Below the pieces are notes generated by a model. The model had not been told where the DNA came from. It saw nothing but the letters and a program-made list of their open reading frames with translations, and did no database searches. A stretch of 64,000 bases of DNA from positions 1 through 64,000 of the forward strand of contig CBINFS010000017.1 of the NCBI GenBank assembly GCA_966250015.1, given 5' to 3'. A program made the position numbers and the translations under genes. Of the stretch, positions 15,214 through 24,087 are shown piece after piece. Each line of letters opens with the position of its first letter. Position 1 is the stretch's first letter. This DNA comes from CBINFS01 sp966250015 (lineage in GTDB: Bacteria; Bacteroidota; Rhodothermia; Rhodothermales; DASSAV01).

Positions 15214-17583
15214 ATGCACGTTTCTGGTAGTGGTATTTACTCTGACGTCGCCCTGTTTGGAAAAGATCCTACCCCGCGCCTGCTCGACGTCCAGCCGGTG
15301 CGGAACGGGTCGGACGAGCAGCCGGCCACCGTCAGGGTTTACCGCAGAAGCGAGGACCTGCAAACCGTAAATGTCGACGAGGAGCGCATCTTCCCCTTCT
15401 TTTTCCTCTCCGACGTCCAGCTCCTGAAGCCGTTTCAACGGGACCGTTTTCGATACAATGAGCTGGAGGGGGAGAATCCGTATCGCTTTCTCGTCGTGTT
15501 CGACACCTGGAAGGACTACTGGGACGCGGTGCGGCTGATCGAGCGATTGACGGGCCAGACCGGCAGGCGGTCGGACGCCCTCTACCTGATCTCCAGCCCC
15601 GCCCAACAATACCTGATGCAGAGCGGCAGGACCTGCTTCAAGGAAATGGCGCTCAACGACCTCCACCGGATGCAGCTCGACATCGAGGTCTCGACCGAAC
15701 ACGGGTTCCCGAACGCGTCGAGGAAGGAGGACGAGATCATCATCGTCGCACTCTCCGACAACCGGGGACGCCTCCACACGCTCGACAGGCGCGAGATGTC
15801 CGAGCCCGAGCTGCTCCGCGAGCTGGTCCGGCTGATCCGCGAATGGGATCCGGACGTCATTGAAGGCCACAACGTCCTCGCGTTCGATTTCGCCTACCTG
15901 ATGGCACGTTGCGAGCGGTTCGGCGTGGCGTTTGCCGTCGGTCGCGACGGCTCGGTTCCCCGAACCTTCCAGGCGAACATGCGATTTGCCGAAAGGTCGG
16001 TCGAATACCCGGCCATCGAGATCGCCGGCCGGCACGTCATTGACACCTACTTCCAGGTGATGGCGTACGACGTCGTCAAGCGTGACATGCCAAGCTACGG
16101 TCTGAAAGCCGTAGCCCGGTACTTCGGCTTCGCCCGGAAAGACCGGACGTACGTCGAGGGGAAGGAGATCGCACGCCTGTGGAAAACCGACCCGGAGCGA
16201 CTGATCAGCTACGCACAGGACGATGTCCTCGAGACAGAAAAGCTCGCCCGGCACCTCTCGGGGTCTTCGTTCTACCTGACGCAGATCGTGCCGATGACCT
16301 ATGGCCAGGTGGCCAGAACGGGACCGGCAGCCAAGATCGAGAGCCTGTTCGTGCGTGAGTACCTGCGCAGGCGGCACAGCATCCCCCGCAGTGAATGGGG
16401 CAGCCAGGCAGCCGGAGGGTACACCGACGTCTTCGTGACGGGCGTCCTCGGACCCATCGTCTACGCCGACGTCGAGAGCCTGTACCCCTCGATCATGCTG
16501 AACTACGGCGTAAAGCCCAGGTCGGACGCCCTCGACCTCTTCCCCACCCTGCTTCGACGCCTCACCGATCTGCGGTTCGAAGCCAAACGAAAAATGAAGA
16601 TGGCGGCTTCAGAGGAAGAGCGGAGCGAGCTCGACGCACGGCAATCGACCTACAAGGTGCTGATCAACTCCTTCTACGGCAGCCTGGGCTTCACCCACGC
16701 CGTCTTTAACGACTTCGCCGAAGCCGACCGCGTGGCCAGGACCGGCCAGCAGCTCCTCCGGCAGATCATCGGCCTCATCCGGCAGTACGGTGGTCTCGTC
16801 GTCGAGGTCGACACCGACGGCGTCCTGTTCGTGCCACCCGAAGACGTCCGGGGCGAAGAAGCGGAACAGGCCTTCGTGAGACGGCTAAGCGACGAGATGC
16901 CCCCCGGCATCAACATCGGGTTCGACGGCCGCTTCCAGCGGATGCTGTCGTACAAGAAGAAAAACTACGCGCTGCTGACCTACGATGGGCGGCTGCGGTT
17001 CAAAGGGTCCTCGCTCGTATCGCGATCGAGCGAGCGGTTCGGCCGCCACTTCGTCCGCGAGGCAACCCGCCGCCTGATCGACGAAGACATCAAGGGCCTG
17101 CACGACCTCTACATCGAGACGCGTGAGCGGATCATCGCCCACGAGTGGGAAAGCGTGGACGACTTTTCGCGGACGGAGACGCTGAAAGACCCCGTTGCCC
17201 GGTATCTCGAAGACGTGGAAGCGAACCGCCGCACGCGCGCGGCATCGTACGAGCTGGCGATCCGGCAGGCTGCCGAAACGGGCATCCCCCCGCGTGTGGG
17301 CGACCGGATCAGCTATTACATCACGGGCGGATCGGCGGGCGTGGTGGGCTTCGAAAATGCCCGCTTCGCCGACGAGTGGGACCCCGCCAATCCGGACGAA
17401 AACACCGCGTTCTACCTCAAACGCCTCGACGAGTTTGCCCGCAAGTTCGAACCGTTCTTTACCGAACACGACTTCCGCCTGATATTTTCACCCGAAGATC
17501 TCTTCGGCTTTTCAGCGGAAGGGATTAGATTGCAGCGCCGTGAGCAGGCGATCGATTCGCTCGAAGGAACCACCCCCTTCTGA
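15214..17583 (+). CDS. polB: Family B DNA polymerase (Pol II-like)
   Basis: Template-directed DNA polymerase with proofreading. The 3'-5' exonuclease has Exo I D156-I-E158, Exo II with D225 in NVLAFDF, and Exo III YAQDD (D337). The polymerase motifs are A DVESLYPS (D419), B K481-VLINSFYG, and C D533-T-D535, followed by the KKKNYALL primer-grip motif. All catalytic residues are present, so both activities are predicted. At 789 residues it is close to E. coli Pol II in size. Family B enzymes in bacteria usually act in damage tolerance or restart, and the main replicase remains PolC/DnaE. It is followed by an M28 peptidase 44 bp downstream. Confidence 0.94.
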   Translation: MHVSGSGIYSDVALFGKDPTPRLLDVQPVRNGSDEQPATVRVYRRSEDLQTVNVDEERIFPFFFLSDVQLLKPFQRDRFRYNELEGENPYRFLVVFDTWKDYWDAVRLIERLTGQTGRRSDALYLISSPAQQYLMQSGRTCFKEMALNDLHRMQLDIEVSTEHGFPNASRKEDEIIIVALSDNRGRLHTLDRREMSEPELLRELVRLIREWDPDVIEGHNVLAFDFAYLMARCERFGVAFAVGRDGSVPRTFQANMRFAERSVEYPAIEIAGRHVIDTYFQVMAYDVVKRDMPSYGLKAVARYFGFARKDRTYVEGKEIARLWKTDPERLISYAQDDVLETEKLARHLSGSSFYLTQIVPMTYGQVARTGPAAKIESLFVREYLRRRHSIPRSEWGSQAAGGYTDVFVTGVLGPIVYADVESLYPSIMLNYGVKPRSDALDLFPTLLRRLTDLRFEAKRKMKMAASEEERSELDARQSTYKVLINSFYGSLGFTHAVFNDFAEADRVARTGQQLLRQIIGLIRQYGGLVVEVDTDGVLFVPPEDVRGEEAEQAFVRRLSDEMPPGINIGFDGRFQRMLSYKKKNYALLTYDGRLRFKGSSLVSRSSERFGRHFVREATRRLIDEDIKGLHDLYIETRERIIAHEWESVDDFSRTETLKDPVARYLEDVEANRRTRAASYELAIRQAAETGIPPRVGDRISYYITGGSAGVVGFENARFADEWDPANPDENTAFYLKRLDEFARKFEPFFTEHDFRLIFSPEDLFGFSAEGIRLQRREQAIDSLEGTTPF

Positions 17584-17627
17584 GCTCGATAACAGCCTGA
17601 AATTTCGCCCGAATCTTTACCCCGCCG

Positions 17628-19016
17628 ATGCTTCGATATTTCACCGCTTTCCTCCTCGCCGCGTTACCGCTTAGCCTTCAGGCGCAATCATCCAGACCCG
17701 GCCTCGCCGACCTCTACCGCGAAACCGCAAACCGGATTATCGCAGCCGCACTCGATGACAGCGCCACCTACGACCGGATTGCTTACCTCACCGACACGTT
17801 CGGCCCGCGCCTGAGCGGCTCGCAAAACCTCGAAGACGCCATCGACTGGATCCTGAGCGAGATGCAATCGGACGGGCTGGACAACGTCCGGGGCGAGCCC
17901 GTGATGGTGCCTCACTGGGTCAGAGGCAAGGAATCCCTCGAAATGATCGAGCCCCGGCGCACCTCGTTGAAGGTGCTGGGGCTTGGCGGCAGCGTCGGCA
18001 CACCCGAAGAAGGCATCACGGCGCCGGTGCTCGTCGTCCGTTCGTTCGATGAACTAGAGGAGCGCAAGGACGAAGCCGCCGGCAAGATCGTCGTTTTCAA
18101 CGCCCCCTTTACAAGCTACGGTCAGACGGTTCAGTACCGGGGCAACGGAGCGATACGCGCCGCGCAGGCCGGAGCGGTCGCAACCCTCGTGCGTTCGGTT
18201 GCGTCCATGTCGCTGTATTCGCCCCACACGGGGATGTTGCGGTACGACGAGGGCACGCCCCGCATCCCGGCTGCCGCGATCACCGTCGAGGACGCGGAGA
18301 TGCTGCAACGCATGCAGGACCGGGGTCAATCCATCGTCCTGCACCTCTCGATGGGTGCGCACACGCTCCCCGACGCACAGTCGCGGAACGTGATTGCCGA
18401 GCTCACCGGCACAGAATACCCCGAAGAGGTCGTCGTCATCGGGGGACACATCGATTCGTGGGACGTCGGCACCGGCGCGATGGACGATGCGGGTGGCTGC
18501 GTCGTGTCGTGGGAAGTGATCCGGCTCCTGAAGGAGCTCGGCCTGCGCCCGCGCCGGACGATCCGGGTGGTGCTCTGGGCCAACGAAGAGAACGGCCTCC
18601 GTGGCGGTCTCGCCTACCGCGACGCCTACGCCGAGTCCCTCGACGACCACGTGCTCGCCATCGAAACCGACGGCGGGGTCTTCAAGCCCGACGGCTTCGG
18701 CTTCTCCGGCACGGAGGAGGCGATGGCCATGATACGCGAGATCGGCACACTGCTCGATCCCATCCAGGCCGGCACCATCACGCGAGGAGGCGGCGGCGCC
18801 GACATCGGGCCGATCATGCGCGAAGGCGTCCCCGGCATGGGCCTCTCCGTCGACGATACGAAGTACTTCTGGTACCATCACAGCGAAGCCGATACCGTCG
18901 ACAAGCTCGACCCGCACGAGGTTAACCTCTGCGTCGCCGCGATGGCCGTGATGGCCTACGTCGTCGCCGACATGCCCGAACGCCTTCCGCGCAGAAAAGC
19001 CCCGGCGACGAATTGA
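17628..19016 (+). CDS. M28 family zinc metallopeptidase, exported
   Basis: Secreted aminopeptidase/carboxypeptidase Q-like enzyme. The signal peptide (LLAALPLSLQAQ) suggests cleavage after residue about 20. A PA-type insert around residues 120-240 interrupts the catalytic domain. Zinc ligands are present in order: GGHIDSWDVG (His, Asp), MDDAGG (bridging Asp), WANEENG (catalytic Glu pair), IETDGG (Asp) and YHHSEADT (His). It has 462 residues, as usual for this group. It probably degrades peptides in the periplasm or outside the cell. It is 44 bp from polB, so may share its transcript, although the functions are unrelated. Confidence 0.9.
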   Translation: MLRYFTAFLLAALPLSLQAQSSRPGLADLYRETANRIIAAALDDSATYDRIAYLTDTFGPRLSGSQNLEDAIDWILSEMQSDGLDNVRGEPVMVPHWVRGKESLEMIEPRRTSLKVLGLGGSVGTPEEGITAPVLVVRSFDELEERKDEAAGKIVVFNAPFTSYGQTVQYRGNGAIRAAQAGAVATLVRSVASMSLYSPHTGMLRYDEGTPRIPAAAITVEDAEMLQRMQDRGQSIVLHLSMGAHTLPDAQSRNVIAELTGTEYPEEVVVIGGHIDSWDVGTGAMDDAGGCVVSWEVIRLLKELGLRPRRTIRVVLWANEENGLRGGLAYRDAYAESLDDHVLAIETDGGVFKPDGFGFSGTEEAMAMIREIGTLLDPIQAGTITRGGGGADIGPIMREGVPGMGLSVDDTKYFWYHHSEADTVDKLDPHEVNLCVAAMAVMAYVVADMPERLPRRKAPATN

Positions 19017-19039
19017 GAAGCATTTTTGCCCGTACAAAC

Positions 19040-19141
19040 TCAGAGCCCATACTTGACGGCCAGCGTCGGGTAGACCAGCAGGCGGTTCGAAAAGGAGTAG
19101 ACCTGATAGTACAACTTGACTTCTGAGCCGATCGCAAACTA
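19040..19141 (-). pseudogene. C-terminal barrel strands of the DUF5020 gene beyond the amber codon
   Basis: Translated in the frame of the upstream gene, this segment reads FAIGSEVKLYYQVYSF then SNRLLVYPTLAVKYGL and a TGA stop. Alternating hydrophobic/aromatic residues and the YPTLAVKYGL ending are what a DUF5020 C-terminus should look like. The continuation is exactly in frame across the TAG at 19139-19141. A single base change from a sense codon such as CAG would explain it. Confidence 0.65.
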
Positions 19142-19765
19142 ATCGTTCAGGTTGTACCAGATCTGCGGCTCGCCGAGGCCCACGAACTGTTTGCCGCTTA
19201 GGTGCTGCGTCCAGGCATCGCCATGGTTTTTGCTGATCGTCCAGAGTACGAAGTAGGCCGTCAGGCTCACCCGTTTGAGTACCTCCTTGCTCCACCAGAA
19301 GGAGTACATCACGTCGTGGCTGGGTGCGTCGAAATTGGTGTACCGGTAGGCCAGGAACGTACTTGCCCAGCTATTCAGCAGCCGGAACGGATAGGCCGCC
19401 CCCGCGGAATAAGTATTGTTGATCGAGTAGCCCGCGTCGGTTTCGCCGATGAAGCCCATGCCACCCGAGTACTCCAGGTGGAGGTAAACGGGCACTGGCC
19501 AGAACCTGAGGTCGTGAGAGATCCGAAAGTAGAGCTTGCCCAGGTTGTTGTTCCTTCCGGTGAAATCGGCGTCAACCTTCATGAGCAACGACCCGTAATC
19601 CAGCGATTTGTACGTCTCGAACGAGAACGTGGTAAAGTCCCGCGCATTATTTTGGGGATCGACGGAATGACGCAGGTCGTAGCTTAGCTGTAAGGTCTGC
19701 GCGAGAACGGAGGGTGAAAAGGCCAGTAGAATGGCCAGCAGCGGCCACTTCATTCGTTGTTCCAT
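19139..19765 (-). CDS. DUF5020 outer-membrane barrel, interrupted by in-frame TAG
   Basis: A signal peptide (LLAILLAFSPSVLAQ) precedes aromatic-rich beta strands typical of the DUF5020 family (Tsx-like outer-membrane proteins of Bacteroidota). The preferred start is ATG 19765, or ATG 19753 at MKWPLL. The longer frame upstream lacks sense as a leader. The reading frame meets TAG at 19139-19141, just after GEPQIWYNLND. It continues in the same frame for 32 sense codons to TGA at 19040-19042, and the extra stretch reads as the last two barrel strands. The truncated product would lack the C-terminal strand needed for outer-membrane assembly. The gene is either a recent nonsense pseudogene, a base error, or is read through. 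Confidence 0.7.
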   Translation of the reverse strand: MEQRMKWPLLAILLAFSPSVLAQTLQLSYDLRHSVDPQNNARDFTTFSFETYKSLDYGSLLMKVDADFTGRNNNLGKLYFRISHDLRFWPVPVYLHLEYSGGMGFIGETDAGYSINNTYSAGAAYPFRLLNSWASTFLAYRYTNFDAPSHDVMYSFWWSKEVLKRVSLTAYFVLWTISKNHGDAWTQHLSGKQFVGLGEPQIWYNLND

Positions 19766-19890
19766 CGGGTAAATCCTTGATTCCGGTTTCACTAACTGCG
19801 TGTTGCGTCCAATATGCGCACGATTCGAAACGTCGCCCGTAATCGGGCCGGAAATCATGCGGAAATCTGCCACCAACGGTCGTAGGCGCG

Positions 19891-21090
19891 ATGAAGGACG
19901 TTGACGCCAGGGTGTTTGCCGGCCTGTTTCGAGATGCTTATCAGAAGTGCTTTTCGCACGACCTGACCGCTCCGCTCACGGAATCGGAAAGCCATCACTT
20001 CAGCAACGAGATCCTTGAAAAGACGGGTCTCGTGATCGGCTGGAAAAGCCTGAAGAACTACTCCCACTTTGTTCTGAGCACGCCCGGGCATACGCCGCAG
20101 AACCCTTCGATTTCGACGCTCGACACGCTGGCGCGCTACGTGGCCGATGCCCCTCCCACCGACGAAGTGCGCCGGAAGCAGGATGAGCGTCATTTCCCGT
20201 ACTGGTTTCAATACAAGGAGGCGTTCCTCGCCTCGAACCACCCGGAAGGATCGGACGAGCCGGTGTCCGCCGGCGAACCACGCAGGCCACGAAAGTGGGC
20301 AGGATATGCAGCGGCCGGGGTGGCGCTTCTCGTGCTCGTTTCCATTGCCCTGCCGTTCCGCAGAAACTCCGGGGAAACCACGTTCACCGACGAGTTCGAC
20401 GCCGTTACGGAGGATGCCCTGGCCGAAAAAGGATGGTTCGTGCAGTCGAAAACAGAGGATTATTGGGACCGGCGCGGTGAAAAGCCCGGTCACCTGACGC
20501 TGTTCACCCTGAGCGGCGACAACTGGCCCGACGCGCACCACGAAGAGGAGATCAAAAACCTGCTGCTGAGAAGTATTCCTTCCGACTGTTTCATCGCCGA
20601 GCTCCACCTGAGCGACTTCTTCCCGACGCAAAACTGGCAACAGGCCGGCCTCCTGCTCCTGGAGGACACCACCTTTACTGGAAAGAGCCTGCGCCTGTCG
20701 ATCGGATACAACGATTTTTCGGGCGGATTCACCGGTCCGCGGGAGGTGATCGTGCAGGCCGTGACGTCGCTGGGGCGGGAGTTCAGCAAGCCGGAAGAGA
20801 TCGCCCACCACCAGCTCTTTGCCCTGGAACCGGAAACCGATTCCCTGACACGCGCCAACCTCGCGTATTCCGCGCTCCGGATCGAACGGCGGAGCGACGG
20901 TTTCCGGTTGTTGTACTCAAATGGCCCGCTGCCCAACACGGCTTTCAAAGAAGTGGCTCGTACGGCGTTTAGCATGCGCCCTGCGTACGTCGGGCTCTTC
21001 GCGCTTCGCGGATGGGTAGACCATGCGGAAGCCATGCCCGTCTACATCGACGCCTTCAATCTGACGGGATATCCATGCAAGGATTCGTGA
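19891..21090 (+). CDS. Single-pass membrane protein: intracellular module plus lectin-like domain
   Basis: No named function. Residues about 1-110 form a soluble module (LTESESHHFSNEILEKTG, GWKSLKNYSHFVL, ISTLDTLARYV, ERHFPYWFQYKEAFL). I recall it only as an unnamed N-terminal region of Bacteroidota membrane proteins. One transmembrane helix follows (YAAAGVALLVLVSIALPF, about 147-164). The C-terminal ~220 residues (FTDEFD, KGWFVQSK, WQQAGLLLLED, YVGLFALRG) look like a DUF1349/concanavalin-A-like beta sandwich outside the membrane. This would place a lectin-like sensor in the periplasm and an adaptor in the cytoplasm. The gene is divergent from the DUF5020 gene, with 125 bp between the proposed starts. 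Confidence 0.7.
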   Translation: MKDVDARVFAGLFRDAYQKCFSHDLTAPLTESESHHFSNEILEKTGLVIGWKSLKNYSHFVLSTPGHTPQNPSISTLDTLARYVADAPPTDEVRRKQDERHFPYWFQYKEAFLASNHPEGSDEPVSAGEPRRPRKWAGYAAAGVALLVLVSIALPFRRNSGETTFTDEFDAVTEDALAEKGWFVQSKTEDYWDRRGEKPGHLTLFTLSGDNWPDAHHEEEIKNLLLRSIPSDCFIAELHLSDFFPTQNWQQAGLLLLEDTTFTGKSLRLSIGYNDFSGGFTGPREVIVQAVTSLGREFSKPEEIAHHQLFALEPETDSLTRANLAYSALRIERRSDGFRLLYSNGPLPNTAFKEVARTAFSMRPAYVGLFALRGWVDHAEAMPVYIDAFNLTGYPCKDS

Positions 21091-21175
21091 GTCCCGACTG
21101 CTCTGGATTTTCGTACGACGGGCTCAACTTGCCGCGACACAATACTTTTGTTTCTTCAGATGCGTCGCTGAAGTT

Positions 21176-22717
21176 TCAGCCGATCACGGTGATTTTGCGC
21201 GTCACGCGGTTGTCGCCGGATGAGACGCGGAGCAGGTAGACGCCGGCCGGAAGCCGGGACACGTCGAGGACGCTCTTATGGTCCCCCGGCGCCAGGGCCT
21301 CTTCTCGTATGGACATCACCTTTCGCCCGAGCAGGTCGAATACTTCGACGGTTACGGATGCAGGTGCGGGGAGTGCATACTCCAGGGTAAGCGTCGACAC
21401 GGCAGGATTCGGGTAAACGGCGACCCGGGAAAACGACGTCGGCAGCACGGCATCATCTTCAGCGGACGTTTCGACGAAGCTTTCGCCGTAAACCTGCCCG
21501 TTTACCCGGATGTACACGAGTCTGGTATCTTTCTGGATACTCAGATCTGTTCCGCCTATTTCACCGAAACCGTGGGCGAGTCTCGCACCGGAACCGTAAA
21601 ACCCAAAACGTTTCGTAGCCGGGACCCTCATCGTATCGCCCTTGACGACAACGTCGCCCAAACCTGGGCTGCCGGCAACCGCGCCGACGCCGCCTTCGGG
21701 GCAGGCCACGGTCGTGTTAAAGGAGGCCCCGAGGTCGCACGCACCCAGGTACGACCTTTCGTTCGGTTCCTGGTCAGAGCCGATCCACTGGGCGATCCGC
21801 CGGCCATCCTCGTCGTACCGCAACAGGTAAAGCGTATCGCTCAGCACTACGTGATTTTCTGAAATACGGCGTTCCTGCTGGATGAAGTACCGGGTTCCGT
21901 CAATGAGCGAGTCCCCGACGATTTCTCTCCGGACGTAATACGGATCGACGAGAGCCTGATGGATCCGGTATTCCCAGACGTTGCCGAGCTGGAGGGGGTA
22001 GTAGTCGTGCCAATCGAGCGTATCCACGGCAATCGCATACCGTTCAGTCCCGTATTCTCGCCCACCAACGCGGGCGTACGTGAGCCTTGGACCCCACAGG
22101 TTGCCGGCGCTCAAAAGCCCGATATCCGCCGCGTAATTTGCAAATAAGATCGTCGAGAATTGCTTCAGGGCGTCCACGGTGTAGGTCTCGTCGCCGATTT
22201 CAACTTCCCGAGCGTACCCGCCGTCCACCAGGTAGAAGTCTTCCGGTCCGGGGCCGTATTGGATCGAATCGCCGAAGGATGCGCTGAGATCGAATAAGCC
22301 GGTTACCTCGCCGTCAAGCCCCCCAATCGGGTGCGGAAGCCGGACGGTATCAGCCGCAATCGAGTGAACCATGACCAACGTCCGGGATGAGTCGTAGCGG
22401 GCGAAGCGCGTCCTGGTGCCCCAAAGCTCGAGGCTGTATCCGGGAACACTGTGTGTCCGGTCAAAGATTTTCTCCCGTACAATGAAGTAGGAGCGGTCGC
22501 CAGAGACCGTGTCGCCTACGATCTCCCGGCGTACCAGGGGGAATCCCTCTGATTCGCGGTACTCCCAGACGTTTCCTTCCTGAAGCGGGAAGTACCGCTG
22601 CCAGTCGAGTGTGTCCGGAACGACGGTCCGAGGCTCTGTCTGGGCAAACGCGGCGGGTACGATCGTGAGAACGAGTAATGAAAAGGCTAAACGCGTGTGA
22701 TGAGGGAGACACAGCAT
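21176..22717 (-). CDS. Secreted protein with T9SS type A sorting domain
   Basis: Exported by Sec (signal peptide LAFSLLVLTIVPAAFAQ) and probably then by the type IX system. The last ~80 residues form a sorting domain: VYPNPAVSTLTLEYALP, VFDLLGRKVM, LDVSRLPAGVYLLRV, ITVIG. The body contains two copies of a ~200-residue module, each opening with a near-identical motif: LDWQRYFPLQEGNVWEYRE and LDWHDYYPLQLGNVWEYRI. RREIVGD then follows in both copies. I take ATG 22717 as the start, since upstream residues precede the signal peptide without sense. The module is not one whose activity I know. The protein is likely surface-attached or secreted. Confidence 0.85.
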   Translation of the reverse strand: MLCLPHHTRLAFSLLVLTIVPAAFAQTEPRTVVPDTLDWQRYFPLQEGNVWEYRESEGFPLVRREIVGDTVSGDRSYFIVREKIFDRTHSVPGYSLELWGTRTRFARYDSSRTLVMVHSIAADTVRLPHPIGGLDGEVTGLFDLSASFGDSIQYGPGPEDFYLVDGGYAREVEIGDETYTVDALKQFSTILFANYAADIGLLSAGNLWGPRLTYARVGGREYGTERYAIAVDTLDWHDYYPLQLGNVWEYRIHQALVDPYYVRREIVGDSLIDGTRYFIQQERRISENHVVLSDTLYLLRYDEDGRRIAQWIGSDQEPNERSYLGACDLGASFNTTVACPEGGVGAVAGSPGLGDVVVKGDTMRVPATKRFGFYGSGARLAHGFGEIGGTDLSIQKDTRLVYIRVNGQVYGESFVETSAEDDAVLPTSFSRVAVYPNPAVSTLTLEYALPAPASVTVEVFDLLGRKVMSIREEALAPGDHKSVLDVSRLPAGVYLLRVSSGDNRVTRKITVIG

Positions 22718-22827
22718 GTCGTGGTCCTCGTTTGGGGGAACAAAGGGTTCTTCCAATCACCACACCACTCACCAGAAGTGTGTAATGGGGTGAGGATTAC
22801 GCTACACACAACCGGCGATTTGGATGC

Positions 22828-23049
22828 TCACGCTGAACCGGATACTTCCCCGTGACGCCCGGCAAGGTGATTCAGGATCGACGTCGTGAGTACGTCCCGC
22901 GCCATTTTAAGATCGAGGACAAATTCGAATCTGTCCACGTACAGACGGACGCTTCTTTCCGGGGCATATCCACGTACAACGCCGAGCGCCATCGCAAGCC
23001 GGCAGAGCTCGTCGAGCGTGTACTTGTCGAGGTCGGGTTCGCTTTCCAT
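22828..23049 (-). CDS. Small hypothetical protein, 73 aa
   Basis: Unrecognised. A small, probably helical cytoplasmic protein (KYTLDELCRLAMALGVV, YVDRFEFVLDLKMARDVLT). Composition looks coding and the frame is open with an ATG. It lies between the T9SS cargo gene and the macrodomain gene, all on the minus strand, with no clear operon link. Confidence 0.45.
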   Translation of the reverse strand: MESEPDLDKYTLDELCRLAMALGVVRGYAPERSVRLYVDRFEFVLDLKMARDVLTTSILNHLAGRHGEVSGSA

Positions 23050-23166
23050 GTGCTAACACCGGGAGGGTTACACACGCATTGCACATATTATGACCGCGAT
23101 GCACGATGTGCAATACGGGTCAAAAAAGAAACCTCCTCCCCCTCGATGACGCTCGGATTGCACGCG

Positions 23167-23736
23167 CTACGCCTGAGCGTTCTGCTCCAGTTTATCGAGC
23201 GCGCGCTCGTAGACTTCGAAGTCGGAACGAGAGAAGAGCACGAAAACGACCTCATCCAGGGCGTCGGGATGCCGCTTTAGAAAGTCTATCGTGGCGTTCA
23301 GCGCGACGTCAGTGGCTTTTTCAATGGGGTAGCCGTAGACGCCGGTGCTGATGGCCGGGAAGGCGATCGTGCGCAATCCCTTTTCATGTGCCAGCGCCAG
23401 GCTGTTCGTGTAGGCGTCGGCGAGCAGCTCGGACTCGCGGCCGTTGCCGCCTCTCCAGACGGGGCCAACCGTGTGGATCACATAGCGGGCGGGCAGGTTG
23501 CCCCCGGTCGTGATGACCGCCTGGCCGGTGGGGAGTCCGTCCGGATAGGCCGTCCTCCTGATCTCCTTGCACGCTTCGAGGATTGCCGGGCCGCCGGCCC
23601 GGTGTATGGCGCCGTCCACGCCTCCGCCTCCAAGCAGGCTCGAGTTGGCTGCGTTGACGATTGCGTCGACCTCCAGGGTCGTGATGTCACCCTGAACCAG
23701 CCGTATTACGGTATTTTCTGATCTGATCGAGTCCAT
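23167..23736 (-). CDS. Macrodomain ADP-ribose hydrolase, MacroD/YmdB type
   Basis: A 189-residue stand-alone macrodomain. It is likely to hydrolyse O-acetyl-ADP-ribose or remove mono-ADP-ribose from proteins. Key segments are VQGDITTLEVDAIVNAANSS, the catalytic loop GGGGVDGAIHRAGG, GYRLP-equivalent LPTGQAVITTGGNLPARYVIHTVG (given here as LPTGQAVITTGG and YVIHTVGP), and the diphosphate loop ISTGVYGYP. These place it in the MacroD-type class. It is cytoplasmic. The gene stands alone, with no ADP-ribosyltransferase nearby. Confidence 0.9.
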   Translation of the reverse strand: MDSIRSENTVIRLVQGDITTLEVDAIVNAANSSLLGGGGVDGAIHRAGGPAILEACKEIRRTAYPDGLPTGQAVITTGGNLPARYVIHTVGPVWRGGNGRESELLADAYTNSLALAHEKGLRTIAFPAISTGVYGYPIEKATDVALNATIDFLKRHPDALDEVVFVLFSRSDFEVYERALDKLEQNAQA

Positions 23737-23757
23737 GGCTATTCAGAAAAAGCAGAA

Positions 23758-23782
23758 AGGACCCCCCACTGAGGAAGGTCCT
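23758..23782 (-). terminator. Weak terminator-like hairpin upstream of macrodomain gene
   Basis: AGGACC (23758-23763) and GGTCCT (23777-23782) form a 6 bp stem. On the minus strand it is followed by a T-rich segment (TTTCTGCTTTTTCTG). It could end a transcript from the small gene at 23827-24087, or be part of the macrodomain leader. Confidence 0.35.
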
Positions 23783-23826
23783 CTCCTAATATAATCGCCC
23801 GGTCTTTCCTCCTCAACGTGCATCGA

Positions 23827-24087
23827 TCAACATCGAACGCGAGGGGTCCAGGCCGGCAGCGGAACGCGAGCGTGTCGTTGTGCGCCCCGATTCGGCTCGC
23901 GATGGAAAGCCTTTCGACTTCTTCGGACCTCCGGCGAAGGGGGCAATACCGGAAGCGGAGGGTTCGGATCGGGCGGTGGAGGCTGGTCGTCTGAACCCAT
24001 ATCCTTCCTCCTTTTCATCTTTTTAATGGCAATCATACCCACCAGAAAGGGCATGGCAGCCATCGCTATGATCAGGAATTCTAACAT
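23827..24087 (-). CDS. Small single-pass membrane protein, Pro-rich
   Basis: An 86-residue product. The N-terminus is hydrophobic (MLEFLIIAMAAMPFLVGMI), followed by a basic stop-transfer (KKMKRRKD), a proline-rich stretch and a basic tail. This is the plan of a small N-out, C-in membrane protein. I know no family for it. A terminator-like hairpin downstream supports transcription, but the C-terminal third (RGAQRHARVPLP) has no features and the end could be non-coding readthrough. Confidence 0.4.
   Translation of the reverse strand: MLEFLIIAMAAMPFLVGMIAIKKMKRRKDMGSDDQPPPPDPNPPLPVLPPSPEVRRSRKAFHREPNRGAQRHARVPLPAWTPRVRC

Noticed and set aside
19139..19141. Genome-wide recoding of TAG as sense
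   Set aside because: Several ordinary genes in the window end with TAG exactly where their proteins should stop, so general reassignment is not supported.
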